From positions 620,001 to 684,000 of the forward strand of contig NZ_JAINVW010000001.1 in NCBI RefSeq assembly GCF_019880545.1: 64,000 nucleotides of DNA. The letters are read 5' to 3'. The translations under genes were made by a program, and so were the position numbers. Below are positions 1-9,830 of this stretch, piece after piece (position 1 is the stretch's first letter; every line of letters starts with the position of its first letter). The stretch comes from Flagellimonas meishanensis. Lineage in GTDB: Bacteria > Bacteroidota > Bacteroidia > Flavobacteriales > Flavobacteriaceae. The notes beneath the pieces were generated by a model. It searched no databases, was not told the DNA's origin, and saw only the letters and a program-made list of their open reading frames with translations.

Positions 1-1813
1 ACTGTTTCCCCAGATATACCAGTTTGTATCCTTCGCCTTGCGGCTCAAAATCCTTGCTGTTGGAGGGAATGATCTCAATGCTGCCGTCGGGAGACTTGGT
101 AAAAACGGGGATTATGTCCTTTTCCTTTTGGGTGATCTCTATCAGGCTGTCGTAGTGGGACTTGTCCTTGAGAGCAATTTCTCGGATTGACGGATAGCTT
201 CTTACCGTTTCCATTAACCTGATAAAGTCGTCCGTATGGGAGAACAGGCCTTCCTTGGGGTTTTTGTTGGGGTCGTTCACTTCTTCCGTATTCACCAACC
301 GGAATGCGCCATTTTCCCCAAACTGCTTCTGAAACTTGTCAATGGCATAATTGTTTATGTCCGAATTGCCGGTAAGTGCCAATAGGTAACCCATATCGTT
401 CAATTCAATGTTGTCCGTGAGGTTGTCAGAAAAAATATCGGCAGTAATGGCCTCGAGTCCCAAACTTTTGGCCTTGTCCACATTACTTTGGTTATTATCA
501 ATAAGTACTACATGGCGATTGTTCTTTTTTAGGTAGTTTGCAATCAATCGGGACAACCGCGATGCACCAATAATCAAGATTCCTTCGGATTTCTTTAGGA
601 AAACGCCCACCAATTTGGCAAATAGCCTCGCCGTGGTGGCATTCAGCAAAACCGTGCCGAGCACAATCATGAAAACCAATGGCGTGATATACTCCGCGCC
701 CGGCTCGCCCTTGGCCAACAATTTGGAACCAAACAGCGAGGCTATACCTGCTGCAACGATACCCCTGGGGCCCACCCAACCTATAAAAAGCTTTTCATTG
801 AACTTTAAGTTTGAACCCTGGGCGCTCAAAAACACCCCAATGGGCCGAATCACGAACACGATTATGGCGAACAGTATGGCAGAATCCCAATTATAAACCA
901 ATTCCATGTCCCCAATGCTGATGTTTGCTGCCAAAAGGATAAAAAGTATTGATATAAGCAGTACACTCAGGGATTCCTTAAAGTATAACAACTCCTTAAG
1001 ATTGGGCAAATTCATGTTGCCCATCACCATGCCCATCACCACCACGGCCAAAAGACCGGATTCGTGGGCAAACACATCAGATTCCACAAAAACCAGTAGG
1101 ACCACCGAAAGGGAGACGACGTTCAAGAGATAGTGAGGAATAAACCCTTTTTTGATCGCAAAACCCAAGGCATGGGCAAAGGTGAATCCAAAGGTGGTTC
1201 CAAAAAGCAAGATTTTTGCAAACTCGATCAGTGCGGTTTTTGTAAAAGCCTGTCCTTCACCAACGCTAATAAATTCAAAAACAAGTACCGCGACCAATGC
1301 GCCGATGGGGTCTATCAAAATGCCCTCCCATTTCAATACGGCGGAAACATCCTTCTTCAAGGGAATATTTCTAAGTATCGGCGTGATAACCGTGGGGCCG
1401 GTAACAATAATCAATGCTGAAAAAAGAAAAGAAATCTGCCAGGAAAGGTCAAAAATGTAGTGTGCGGCTATGCCGGCCCCGAAAAAAGTGACCACTGTGC
1501 CTATGGTAATAAGTTTTGTGATAACCGGTCCCACGTTGGCAATTTCCGCTCTTTTCAAGGTCAGTCCGCCTTCAAAAAGAATAATGCTGATGGCCAAGGA
1601 AACAAAATAATAGAGCCCGTCGCCCGGGAAAAGTCCCTTTTCCCCATTCCAAATGGGTTCGATGAGCTTGGTGCCGTCCTCGGTATACAAAGTGGCTATC
1701 GGCCCTACCAAAAGTCCTATCAAAATAAGGGGTAAAATGGCCGGTAACTTAAATCGCCAAGCAACCCATTGCGCTATTATGCCAAGAATGATGATTCCTG
1801 CAAGTTCCAGCAT
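1..1813 (-). CDS. Cation:proton antiporter (CPA1/NhaP-like) with C-terminal TrkA-N domain, partial
   Basis: An inner-membrane monovalent cation/H+ antiporter, missing its C-terminus beyond the left window edge; 604 codons are visible. I read it from the ATG at 1813: the first ~400 residues are strongly hydrophobic with many transmembrane helices, including a conserved-looking ALIIVTGPTVITPI stretch and a glycine-rich WVGPRGIVAAG segment typical of the CPA family. Around residue 420 a Rossmann-type nucleotide-binding segment begins (GILIIGASRLSRLIANYL, then VVLIDNN), matching TrkA-N/RCK domains that gate K+ or Na+ transport by NAD(H) or nucleotides. A soluble domain, possibly TrkA-C, follows. 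The 219 bp upstream are shared with the divergent hydrolase gene at 2033. Family is clear; ion preference (Na+ or K+) cannot be told from sequence. Confidence 0.88.
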   Translation of the reverse strand, partial: MLELAGIIILGIIAQWVAWRFKLPAILPLILIGLLVGPIATLYTEDGTKLIEPIWNGEKGLFPGDGLYYFVSLAISIILFEGGLTLKRAEIANVGPVITKLITIGTVVTFFGAGIAAHYIFDLSWQISFLFSALIIVTGPTVITPILRNIPLKKDVSAVLKWEGILIDPIGALVAVLVFEFISVGEGQAFTKTALIEFAKILLFGTTFGFTFAHALGFAIKKGFIPHYLLNVVSLSVVLLVFVESDVFAHESGLLAVVVMGMVMGNMNLPNLKELLYFKESLSVLLISILFILLAANISIGDMELVYNWDSAILFAIIVFVIRPIGVFLSAQGSNLKFNEKLFIGWVGPRGIVAAGIASLFGSKLLAKGEPGAEYITPLVFMIVLGTVLLNATTARLFAKLVGVFLKKSEGILIIGASRLSRLIANYLKKNNRHVVLIDNNQSNVDKAKSLGLEAITADIFSDNLTDNIELNDMGYLLALTGNSDINNYAIDKFQKQFGENGAFRLVNTEEVNDPNKNPKEGLFSHTDDFIRLMETVRSYPSIREIALKDKSHYDSLIEITQKEKDIIPVFTKSPDGSIEIIPSNSKDFEPQGEGYKLVYLGKQ

Positions 1814-2032
1814 CTTTTTAGTTTTTTTGAAATTTACAGTTTTTCTTTTAGAATCAAAGCACATATCCTACATTGAGATTTGGTAAATCCTATAATCCCA
1901 AGTTTTCAAGGCTGGGTAAAATCTATGTTGAAGATTCGTAGCTTCTTTTTTGTTAAAATAGAATCAATAAAAGCCTATTTTGTAATCATATGCGTTGGTC
2001 TTTTCTTATTTTGCATGCCATTTGTTTTATAA

Positions 2033-2899
2033 ATGACAATTTATCCCGTAGAGACTGGTAATTTTAAGTTGGATGGGGGTGCCATGTTCGGAGTGGTTCC
2101 CAAGGCGCTTTGGAGCAGGACCAATCCGGCCGACGCCAACAATATGATCGATCTAGCGGCAAGATGCCTTCTAATTGAAGATGGCAACAGCCTGGTTTTG
2201 ATTGACAACGGTTTGGGAAACAAACAGTCCGAAAAGTTCTTTGCCCATTATTATTTGTGGGGAGACCACACCCTGGATGGCTCCCTGAAAAAACTGGGGT
2301 TTCATAGGGACGACATAACCGATGTTCTTTTGACGCATCTTCATTTTGACCATTGTGGTGGAAGTGTGCAATGGAACAAAGACCGAATCGGTTATGAGCC
2401 CGCCTTTAAAAATGCGCGTTTTTGGAGCAACCAAAACCATTGGGCGTGGGCCACACAACCGAATGCGCGGGAGAAGGCATCCTTTTTGAAGGAAAATCTG
2501 TTGCCAATGGAAGCTAGTGGGCAGCTACACTTCATCGATCAGCATGAGGTTGCTTTTAAGAAATCATCGGAATTGGGGTTCGGCATCCATTTTATGGATG
2601 GGCATACCGAAAAGCAAATGTTGCCACATATACATTATAAGGGAACCACTTTGGTTTTTGTCGCCGATCTTATACCAACGGTGGGGCATATCCCCCTGCC
2701 CTATGTTATGGGATACGACACCCGCCCCCTGCTGACCCTGAAAGAAAAAGCCCAATTTTTGGATGAAGCCTCCGAAAATGATTGGCTCTTGTTCTTTGAA
2801 CATGATGCCCACAATCAGATCTGCAGTCTTAAAAAGACGGAGAAAGGAGTCCGGCTCAACGAACTCTATACTTTTGATGAAATCTTTAAACCACAATAA
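2033..2899 (+). CDS. MBL-fold metallo-hydrolase
   Basis: A 288-residue cytoplasmic metallo-beta-lactamase-fold hydrolase. The zinc signature THLHFDHCGG places ligands at His102, His104, Asp106 and His107; later ligand candidates are His191 (MDGHTEKQ), Asp212 (FVADLIPT) and His257 or His260 (FFEHDAHN). This is the full set for a binuclear site. The architecture resembles the lactonase/YflN-like branch (quorum-quenching lactonases and related esterases), but the substrate is unknown. It has no signal peptide. The next gene begins 20 bp downstream on the same strand, so the two may be co-transcribed. Family certain, activity unassigned. Confidence 0.88.
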   Translation: MTIYPVETGNFKLDGGAMFGVVPKALWSRTNPADANNMIDLAARCLLIEDGNSLVLIDNGLGNKQSEKFFAHYYLWGDHTLDGSLKKLGFHRDDITDVLLTHLHFDHCGGSVQWNKDRIGYEPAFKNARFWSNQNHWAWATQPNAREKASFLKENLLPMEASGQLHFIDQHEVAFKKSSELGFGIHFMDGHTEKQMLPHIHYKGTTLVFVADLIPTVGHIPLPYVMGYDTRPLLTLKEKAQFLDEASENDWLLFFEHDAHNQICSLKKTEKGVRLNELYTFDEIFKPQ

Positions 2900-2919
2900 A
2901 CTGAATTTTAATTCCACAT

Positions 2920-4569
2920 ATGAATTTTATCCACATTAGAGAATCGTTTTTGGCTTACGCCACATCCTTGCTGCTCATGGGCTGCGGAGCAACCACACTG
3001 GTTTCCACGCCCGTCGAAAACATAGACACCGTACCCTTAAAAGTGTCCGAGCTCTCAGAGGACCAGAAAAAAAGTTGGGGCCATGCCGACCTCGTTTCAG
3101 ATACTATTCCTGGGTTGAGTTTGGACAGGGCCTACAATGAAATCATCAAGAACAGAAAAGGCAAAACGGTGGTAGTGGCCATTGTGGATTCCGGCATTGA
3201 TTTGGAACATGAAGATCTGGATGATGTGCTCTGGACAAACAGGGGAGAGCGCCCAAATAATGGAAGGGACGATGATGGCAATGGCTATGTGGACGATATC
3301 CATGGCTATAACTTTCTGGGTGAATCCTACAATGAGCAATTGGAATACGTTCGGATGTTGCGATTGGGAATCGGTGATTCTGCCGAAAGGGCCAAGGCCC
3401 GTTTGAAGTTGGACCAGGAATATCCTTCTGCGCTTCAAAACAAGCAACAGTATGAACAGATTTTCCAGGTGGTCAAAAACGCGGATGATGCCGTAAAAAA
3501 GGCTTTGGGAAAAGACACCTATTCCAAAAAAGATTTGATTGCCCTGGAAGCCAACACGGAACAAATGCAACAGCATGTTGCCGTGCTGACCCAAATGTTT
3601 GCCTATGGTGACAGCATTCCTTCCGTTTTGGAAGAATTGACCAAGGGCATCGAATATTTTACAGACCAGGTAAACTATAACCTCAACAAGGAATTCAACG
3701 GAAGAGAGTCTGTTGGTGATGATCCCTACGACATTTCGGACCTTGACTACGGCAACGGAAACCCAAAAAACCGTGTCGACACGGAAAGCCACGGAACCCA
3801 TGTGGCGGGTATAGTGGCTGCGGAACGCAATAATGGTATTGGGATGAACGGTGTGGCCACCAATGTGGAACTCATGAGCTTAAGGGCGGTTCCCAATGGT
3901 GATGAGTACGACAAGGACATTGCCTTGGCCATTCGATATGCTGCGGACAACGGCGCAAAGATCATTAATTGCAGTTTTGGAAAGTCCTTTTCCCCCAACC
4001 CGCAGTGGGTGTACGACGCCATTAAATATGCCGCCTCAAAAGATGTGCTCATAGTACATGCTGCTGGGAACGATGGAAATAATTTAGATCAACTCGAAAA
4101 TCCAAATTATCCCAACGACCATATGTTTTCCAATTCAGAATTTGTGGACAATGTGATTACCGTAGGCGCGCTCACAAGCCGTTATGGTTCCGAAATGACA
4201 GCCTCTTTTTCCAATTATGGAAGTCAAAACGTGGATGTGTTTGCTCCCGGCAGCGATATCTATTCCACCATGCCCAACAACGAATACGATTTTCAGGGAG
4301 GAACCTCAATGGCGGCTCCGGCCGTGGCCGGTGTGGCTGCCTTGATTCGTTCATATTATCCCAGATTGACGGCTCCGCAGGTGAAGCAAATACTCATGCA
4401 GTCGGGACTGTTCTCAAAATCATCCGTGATTGTATCGGGAGATGCCGCACAGGCGACCACCTTTGACAAAATATCCAAATCCGGGAAAATGGTCAACGCA
4501 TATAATGCCCTGATTTTGGCCGAGAGCTTTTCAAAGGGCAAAACAACACTTAACAGCAATACAAGATAA
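2920..4569 (+). CDS. S8 family subtilisin-like serine peptidase, probable lipoprotein
   Basis: A 549-residue secreted subtilase. The catalytic triad is readable: Asp90 in VVAIVDSGID, His291 in SHGTHVAGI and Ser463 in GGTSMAAPAVAG, with Asn384 (AAGND) as the oxyanion residue. The N-terminus has a hydrophobic segment ending in LLLMGC, so Cys22 is a likely lipidation site and the enzyme is probably anchored to the envelope. Between Asp90 and His291 lie about 200 residues, far more than the ~35 of classical subtilisins; the extra part is charged and helix-rich. The M1 peptidase gene starts one base after its stop codon, implying an operon of two extracytoplasmic peptidases. Substrate unknown. Confidence 0.92.
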   Translation: MNFIHIRESFLAYATSLLLMGCGATTLVSTPVENIDTVPLKVSELSEDQKKSWGHADLVSDTIPGLSLDRAYNEIIKNRKGKTVVVAIVDSGIDLEHEDLDDVLWTNRGERPNNGRDDDGNGYVDDIHGYNFLGESYNEQLEYVRMLRLGIGDSAERAKARLKLDQEYPSALQNKQQYEQIFQVVKNADDAVKKALGKDTYSKKDLIALEANTEQMQQHVAVLTQMFAYGDSIPSVLEELTKGIEYFTDQVNYNLNKEFNGRESVGDDPYDISDLDYGNGNPKNRVDTESHGTHVAGIVAAERNNGIGMNGVATNVELMSLRAVPNGDEYDKDIALAIRYAADNGAKIINCSFGKSFSPNPQWVYDAIKYAASKDVLIVHAAGNDGNNLDQLENPNYPNDHMFSNSEFVDNVITVGALTSRYGSEMTASFSNYGSQNVDVFAPGSDIYSTMPNNEYDFQGGTSMAAPAVAGVAALIRSYYPRLTAPQVKQILMQSGLFSKSSVIVSGDAAQATTFDKISKSGKMVNAYNALILAESFSKGKTTLNSNTR

Positions 4570-4570
4570 A

Positions 4571-6421
4571 ATGAACAAGACCTTAGCATTCGTTTTCGCG
4601 ATCTGTGCCGGCACATTTTGTGTAAGCTCCCAAAACAATTCCTACTGGCAGCAGCATGTTGACTACGACATGGATGTGACCATGGATGTAAAGACCTATC
4701 AATATTCAGGAACCCAAAAACTGGTCTACACCAACAATTCCCCTGATATACTGGACCGTGTTTACTACCACCTTTATTTCAATGCGTTTCAACCTGGCAG
4801 CGAAATGGATGCCCGGCTACAACATGTTAAGGATCCAGACCAAAGAATGATGCAAGACGGAAAAAGTAGGATCAGCTCCCTTTCGGAAAGCGAAATGGGA
4901 TATCTCCATGTAAAAAGTCTTACGCAGGATGGGCAGAGCGTTTCTTTTGCGGAAGAGGGAACCATTTTGGTCGTCGGTCTGGCCAAACCCATTCCCCCAG
5001 GAGGAAAAACAACATTGAACATGACGTTTGAAGGACAGGTTCCCCTACAAATCCGAAGATCTGGAAGGAACAGCGAGGAAGGGGTCGCGCTCTCCATGAG
5101 TCAATGGTATCCCAAACTTTCCGAATACGATTTTGAAGGATGGCACCCAAACCCCTACATTGGCAGGGAGTTTCATGGTGTTTGGGGTGATTTTGATGTA
5201 AAGCTTACCATAGACAAAAACTACACGGTGGGAGGGACTGGTTACTTACAAAACCCTAACGAGATTGGACATGGTTACGAGACACCGGGAAGCAACGTAA
5301 GGACGAAGGGCAAGACCCTTACTTGGCATTTTAAAGCGCCCAATGTCCATGATTTCATGTGGGCGGCAGATCCAGATTACATTCACGACACTGTGAAAAT
5401 GGCAGATGGCCCTACCCTTCATTTTTATTACAAAAATGACCCTGAAATCATTGATAATTGGAAAAAACTGCAGCCCAAAACCGAGACTGCCATGGAATTT
5501 TTCAACAAAAACATCGGTAAATATCCCTATGAGCAATACTCCGTTGTGCAAGGCGGCGATGGAGGTATGGAGTACGCCATGAGCACTCTGATCACAGGAA
5601 AAAGGGAGTTTCCAAGCCTGGTTGGGGTCATGGTGCATGAAATGGCGCATTCGTGGTTCCAGCATATACTGGCCACCAATGAATCCAAGCATTCCTGGAT
5701 GGATGAGGGCTTTACCTCCTTTATCAGCGGTCTTTGCATGAATGAAATCATGGAGCAGAACAAGGAAAATCCTTTTGAAAATGCCTATAAGGGCTACTAT
5801 GCGCTTGTAAATTCAGGTTTGGAAAAACCACAGACCACCCATGCAGACCGTTACGGGACCAACTTTGCCTACGGCATTGCGGCCTATAGCAAAGGTTCCA
5901 TCTTCCTAGCTCAGTTGGGATATATAATAGGTCAGGATAAACTGATGGAGACCATTGGGAAATACTATGAGGATTTTAAGTTCAAGCACCCTGTGCCCAA
6001 TGATATCAAGAGAACTGCGGAAAAGGTTTCAGGTATGGAACTCGATTGGTACCTAACCGATTGGACCCAGACCACGAATACGATAGATTATGGCGTACAA
6101 AGTGTTGTGGCCGATGGGGGCCAGACCAAGGTTACCCTGGAACGCATTGGAGAAATGCCAATGCCTTTGGATATTTTGGTGGTGGATTCTGAGGGCAATC
6201 AGGAAACTTACTATGTTCCATTGCGAATGATGCGCGGTGAAAAGGATAATCCTTATCCCAATTTGAAACGCACCGTGCTGGAAGATTGGGCATGGGCCCA
6301 CCCTTTCTATGAGCTGACCCTGGATATGGCCCTGGACGAGATAAAGGCAATTGTTCTGGACCCTTCCCAGTTGATGGCGGATATCAATGGGGAAAACAAT
6401 GTTTATCAGTCCAATCCTTAG
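4571..6421 (+). CDS. M1 family metallopeptidase
   Basis: A 616-residue exported zinc aminopeptidase of the gluzincin class. The metal site is HEMAH at 356-360 with the third ligand Glu379 (WMDEGFTSF), the HEXXH-X18-E spacing of M1 enzymes. Upstream, GGMEYAM corresponds to the GxMEN exopeptidase motif, here with Tyr in place of the usual Asn. The first 20 residues form a signal peptide ending near VSSQ. The gene follows the subtilase with one base between stop and start, so they are almost certainly co-expressed and may act in sequence on peptides outside the inner membrane. No terminator is evident in the 89 bp before rnpA. Confidence 0.93.
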   Translation: MNKTLAFVFAICAGTFCVSSQNNSYWQQHVDYDMDVTMDVKTYQYSGTQKLVYTNNSPDILDRVYYHLYFNAFQPGSEMDARLQHVKDPDQRMMQDGKSRISSLSESEMGYLHVKSLTQDGQSVSFAEEGTILVVGLAKPIPPGGKTTLNMTFEGQVPLQIRRSGRNSEEGVALSMSQWYPKLSEYDFEGWHPNPYIGREFHGVWGDFDVKLTIDKNYTVGGTGYLQNPNEIGHGYETPGSNVRTKGKTLTWHFKAPNVHDFMWAADPDYIHDTVKMADGPTLHFYYKNDPEIIDNWKKLQPKTETAMEFFNKNIGKYPYEQYSVVQGGDGGMEYAMSTLITGKREFPSLVGVMVHEMAHSWFQHILATNESKHSWMDEGFTSFISGLCMNEIMEQNKENPFENAYKGYYALVNSGLEKPQTTHADRYGTNFAYGIAAYSKGSIFLAQLGYIIGQDKLMETIGKYYEDFKFKHPVPNDIKRTAEKVSGMELDWYLTDWTQTTNTIDYGVQSVVADGGQTKVTLERIGEMPMPLDILVVDSEGNQETYYVPLRMMRGEKDNPYPNLKRTVLEDWAWAHPFYELTLDMALDEIKAIVLDPSQLMADINGENNVYQSNP

Positions 6422-6510
6422 GGAATAAATGCAGTTTCGATAACTTTTGCCAACATCTTGCCAGAGGTTGGGTCAATTTCCCTGTTGGGAAGACGCTATA
6501 TTAACTTTAC

Positions 6511-6909
6511 GTGGAAAAAACGGTCCGATTCACATTCCCAAAAAAAGAAAGGCTAAAGAGCAAAAAGCTTTTTAAGGCCCTTTTCACCGAAGGCAGCGGC
6601 ATTCGCGAGCATGCGTTAAAGTTATTGTACATAAAAACCGCTTTTGACGATGATGTTCAGTTCAAAGTGGCTTTTGTTGCCCCTAAGAAAAAATTCAACA
6701 GTGCTGTAAAAAGAAACCGGATAAAACGGCTGATGCTAGAAGCTTATCGGATGAACAAACCCCTAGTTTTTAACAACATGGAGGGAAACTTTGCGTTCTT
6801 ATTTTTATATCTTGGTGATGATATGCCCAATCTTGAAGCCATGGACAAAGGCATGAAAAAACTATTGACCGCTTTTTTAAAAAAAGAACGAAATGAAAAA
6901 AATGTATAG
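6511..6909 (+). CDS. rnpA: Ribonuclease P protein component
   Basis: Protein subunit of RNase P, which removes the 5' leader of pre-tRNAs together with the RNA subunit. The 132-residue product is basic and carries the diagnostic KRNRIKRLMLEAYR signature in its middle. The only upstream in-frame start is the GTG at 6511; homologues begin close to the FPKKERLKSKK segment, so this GTG is plausible. A -7-like element, TAACTTTA (6502-6509), sits one base before it. The 3' end overlaps the S41 protease gene by 17 bp. In many bacteria rnpA follows rpmH next to dnaA; rpmH is not here, which is normal for Flavobacteriia. Confidence 0.9.
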   Translation: MEKTVRFTFPKKERLKSKKLFKALFTEGSGIREHALKLLYIKTAFDDDVQFKVAFVAPKKKFNSAVKRNRIKRLMLEAYRMNKPLVFNNMEGNFAFLFLYLGDDMPNLEAMDKGMKKLLTAFLKKERNEKNV

Positions 6910-8518
6910 CAAACATATACTCATTCCTATCTTGGCCATTGGCCTATTGATTGGCGCCAGTAGCTTTAAAAGTGATTTCTACGAGATTGCCAAGCAAATA
7001 GAAATTTTCACCACACTTTTCAAGGAACTGAACATGAACTATGTGGATGAGACCAATCCAGCAGAGCTGATGGACTCAGCCATAAAGAATATGCTGGGCG
7101 AACTGGATCCATACACCCAATTCTTGAACGAACAGGACGTTGAAGCCTATAAAATCAACAATGCTGGTGAGTATTCGGGCATTGGCGCCTTGGTACGCTC
7201 CTACCCAAGCAAGTTGCTTGTTGTGGAGACTTATGAAGGCTATGCGGCGGATAAGGCCGGGTTGAAGGCCGGGGATGAAATCATAAAAATTGGAGAGACC
7301 AAGGTTGCAGATTTTGATGATGACGCAGGGGAATTGCTAAAGGGATCGAACAACACCAAGGTAACTGTGGCTTTTGTTCGTCAAGGAGAAACCAAAATAG
7401 CCACAATAACGCGCGAAGCTGTAGAGGTCGACGCCGTTCCTTTTTATGATATGATTGATGACAAAACAGGTTATATTGTCCTTTCCCGCTTCAATCAAAA
7501 GGCTTCCAGTCAAACAAAATCTGCCATGCAGGACCTTAAGGGAAAAGGTGCCGAAAGATTGGTCCTCGATCTTAGGGGCAATCCCGGAGGATTGCTTTCC
7601 GAAGCTGTAAATGTCACAAACCTTTTTGTCCCAAAAGGAGAGCTGATCGTAACCACAAAATCCAAGGTAAAAAAGTTCAACCAGGAATACAGGACCAGAA
7701 ATCAACCAGAGGATTTGGAAATCCCCCTGGCGGTCCTAATCGACGGTAGAAGTGCCTCAGCCAGCGAAATTGTATCGGGCAGCTTACAGGACCTGGACCG
7801 TGCCGTCATTGTCGGAGCCCGAAGTTTTGGCAAAGGATTGGTGCAACGTCCATTGAAACTGACCTATGGCACCCAGCTCAAGGTAACCATTTCCAGGTAT
7901 TACACTCCTTCTGGCCGTTGCATACAGTCGCTGGACTATTGGAACCGAGATGATGAAGGGAAAGCCGTCAGGAATACAGATTTCACGGAGTTTACCACCA
8001 GAAATGGGCGCAAGGTCTGGGATGGCGGTGGCGTTATGCCCGATGTGGAAATTGCCTCCCTTCAATCCAACACCCTTACAGACGCCCTTCAGGAACACAA
8101 CATCATCTTTGATTTTGCCACAGATTACCATTACGACCACTCCTTCGCCTCTGTTTCAGATTTTACATTCACAGCATCGGATTATGATGCGTTCAAGCGG
8201 TTTGCGCAGGCACAAAACTTTACCTTTCAAACGGAGACCGAAACGCTGCTGGAAAAATCCATAAATACTGATGAGCACCTATTGGGAACGGAAGTCCAGG
8301 AGAAGTACAAGGACCTTCTCTTGGCCGTTAACAGAGGTAGAATATCCGCCTTGGATACCTACAGGAACGAAATTAAAAAGAAATTGGAGGACGAGATCAT
8401 CAAGCGTTATTTCTATCGTAGTGGTCTTTATCGCCACTATTTGTCACATGACGATGCCATTGTTTCGGCCAAAGTCCTTTTGGAAGATCTTTCCAAATAC
8501 AGGAGCATCCTGAAATAG
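6893..8518 (+). CDS. S41 family carboxy-terminal processing peptidase
   Basis: A 541-residue periplasmic tail-specific protease (CtpA/Prc-like). A short N-terminal hydrophobic segment (about residues 8-23) acts as signal or anchor. A PDZ domain follows (roughly 85-165; GIGALV, AGLKAGDEIIKI), then the S41 catalytic core. The catalytic dyad is most likely Ser289 in GRSASASEIV and Lys314 in ARSFGKGLVQ, 25 residues apart as in characterised family members. The C-terminal ~150 residues are helix-rich and of unknown role. It overlaps rnpA by 17 bp and is followed after 3 bp by a hydrolase-like gene, suggesting one transcript. Confidence 0.93.
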   Translation: MKKMYSKHILIPILAIGLLIGASSFKSDFYEIAKQIEIFTTLFKELNMNYVDETNPAELMDSAIKNMLGELDPYTQFLNEQDVEAYKINNAGEYSGIGALVRSYPSKLLVVETYEGYAADKAGLKAGDEIIKIGETKVADFDDDAGELLKGSNNTKVTVAFVRQGETKIATITREAVEVDAVPFYDMIDDKTGYIVLSRFNQKASSQTKSAMQDLKGKGAERLVLDLRGNPGGLLSEAVNVTNLFVPKGELIVTTKSKVKKFNQEYRTRNQPEDLEIPLAVLIDGRSASASEIVSGSLQDLDRAVIVGARSFGKGLVQRPLKLTYGTQLKVTISRYYTPSGRCIQSLDYWNRDDEGKAVRNTDFTEFTTRNGRKVWDGGGVMPDVEIASLQSNTLTDALQEHNIIFDFATDYHYDHSFASVSDFTFTASDYDAFKRFAQAQNFTFQTETETLLEKSINTDEHLLGTEVQEKYKDLLLAVNRGRISALDTYRNEIKKKLEDEIIKRYFYRSGLYRHYLSHDDAIVSAKVLLEDLSKYRSILK

Positions 8519-8521
8519 GTT

Positions 8522-9718
8522 ATGCGATTGCATCTCTTACTTTTACTATGTCTTTTCAGGTTGTTCACCTCTATAAATGCACAGACGGTGGTCGAGCGTG
8601 GAAAGGTGATAGATTCCATGGTGGTAACGAGCACCTCCGATGAAACCTTCGCGCTTTATCTCCCAAATTCCTTCGTGGATAATTCTCCACAGCCCATCGT
8701 CTTTATTTTTGAGCCAATGGCTCGTGGGGCGGTCGGCATTAAGCCCTTTATTGATGCATCGGAAAAGTATGGCCTGATCTTGGTCTGCTCCAACAATTCA
8801 AAAAATGGGCCTTACGACCAAAACTTTGCTTTTGCCAATACTCTTTTTAACCATGTTTTTTCCAATTTCAACATCAGACAAGATGAGATGTATGTCTCAG
8901 GATTTTCCGGGGGATCCCGTCTGGCGAGCGCCATCGCTTCCTTGACGAACAGATTTGTGGGTGTAATTGGTTGTGGCGCAGGATTTTCCGGTCTTCAGGA
9001 ACATATGCCCGCAACCCAGGACTATGCCTATGTCGGGCTTTGCGGAAACCGTGACATGAACTACAATGAAATGTTGGAGAACAAGGCGTATTTGAATCTC
9101 ATTAATTTCAACAGCACGTTGATTACCTATAATGACACGCATAACTGGCCGGCCCCTCAGCAAATCACGCGTGCTTTTGACTGGCTTCGGCTCCAAAGAA
9201 TCAAGAAAACAAACCCCGCCGGAATCGATGAAATTTTAACTTTTTATCAGGATGATTACGCCCGTTTACATCATTTTTTGAAGGAAAAAGAGTTTCTTTT
9301 CGCCAGCGAGCAATACGAACGCATGATAAATGATTATAAGGACCATATCCAAATTGATAGCCTCGATGGGCAATATCGATTGTTCAAAAAATCCAAAGAC
9401 TACAAGAAAACGGCGGCCGCTTTGGAAGATGCCCTGAAGACTGAGGAAAAATTGAACTCTGTTTTTAGGGACCGGTTCTCCCAAGAATTTGAGCAGTCCG
9501 ACAGCTTCAATGCGACATGGTGGAAAAAAGAGCTGGAAAAGCTGAGCGTCTTGGGAGAAAAAGGGGATGCCGAAATCCAAAAAATGGTAGCTCGCGTCAA
9601 CTATGACCTTTTTGCCAGGGCGTATGTCAGAAGAAGCATGCTCCAATCCATTTCCGATTCCTTGCAGATCATATCCCTAACCCAGCTGTTGAAACTAGTT
9701 AATCCAAAAGTTCAATAA
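8522..9718 (+). CDS. Uncharacterised exported protein with alpha/beta-hydrolase-like N-terminal half
   Basis: A 398-residue protein I cannot place in a named family. It opens with a signal peptide (MRLHLLLLLCLFRLF, cleavage probably after INAQ). Residues ~25-230 resemble an alpha/beta hydrolase of the polyhydroxybutyrate-depolymerase/peptidase type: strand-rich start, a nucleophile-elbow-like GFSGGSRLASA (Ser near 128) and a late His in NDTHNWPAP (near 207) that could complete a triad. The C-terminal ~170 residues are charged and helical, without a recognised domain. It starts 3 bp after the S41 peptidase stop, so the two are probably co-expressed in the envelope. Function unknown. Confidence 0.75.
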   Translation: MRLHLLLLLCLFRLFTSINAQTVVERGKVIDSMVVTSTSDETFALYLPNSFVDNSPQPIVFIFEPMARGAVGIKPFIDASEKYGLILVCSNNSKNGPYDQNFAFANTLFNHVFSNFNIRQDEMYVSGFSGGSRLASAIASLTNRFVGVIGCGAGFSGLQEHMPATQDYAYVGLCGNRDMNYNEMLENKAYLNLINFNSTLITYNDTHNWPAPQQITRAFDWLRLQRIKKTNPAGIDEILTFYQDDYARLHHFLKEKEFLFASEQYERMINDYKDHIQIDSLDGQYRLFKKSKDYKKTAAALEDALKTEEKLNSVFRDRFSQEFEQSDSFNATWWKKELEKLSVLGEKGDAEIQKMVARVNYDLFARAYVRRSMLQSISDSLQIISLTQLLKLVNPKVQ

Positions 9719-9830
9719 CTGTTTCAGGTCTTAATTGTTGCCATTGGTTAACTGAAATGTGCAAAACATCAATTCTGCGTTCTAAAATTGGCCGTTTTTG
9801 GTATCTTTCCATAGCATCCAACTAAAGCTT

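Noticed and set aside
3097..3801. 234-codon open frame on the minus strand within the subtilase gene
   Set aside because: It lies wholly antisense to a gene with an intact catalytic triad and has no recognisable motif or start signals.
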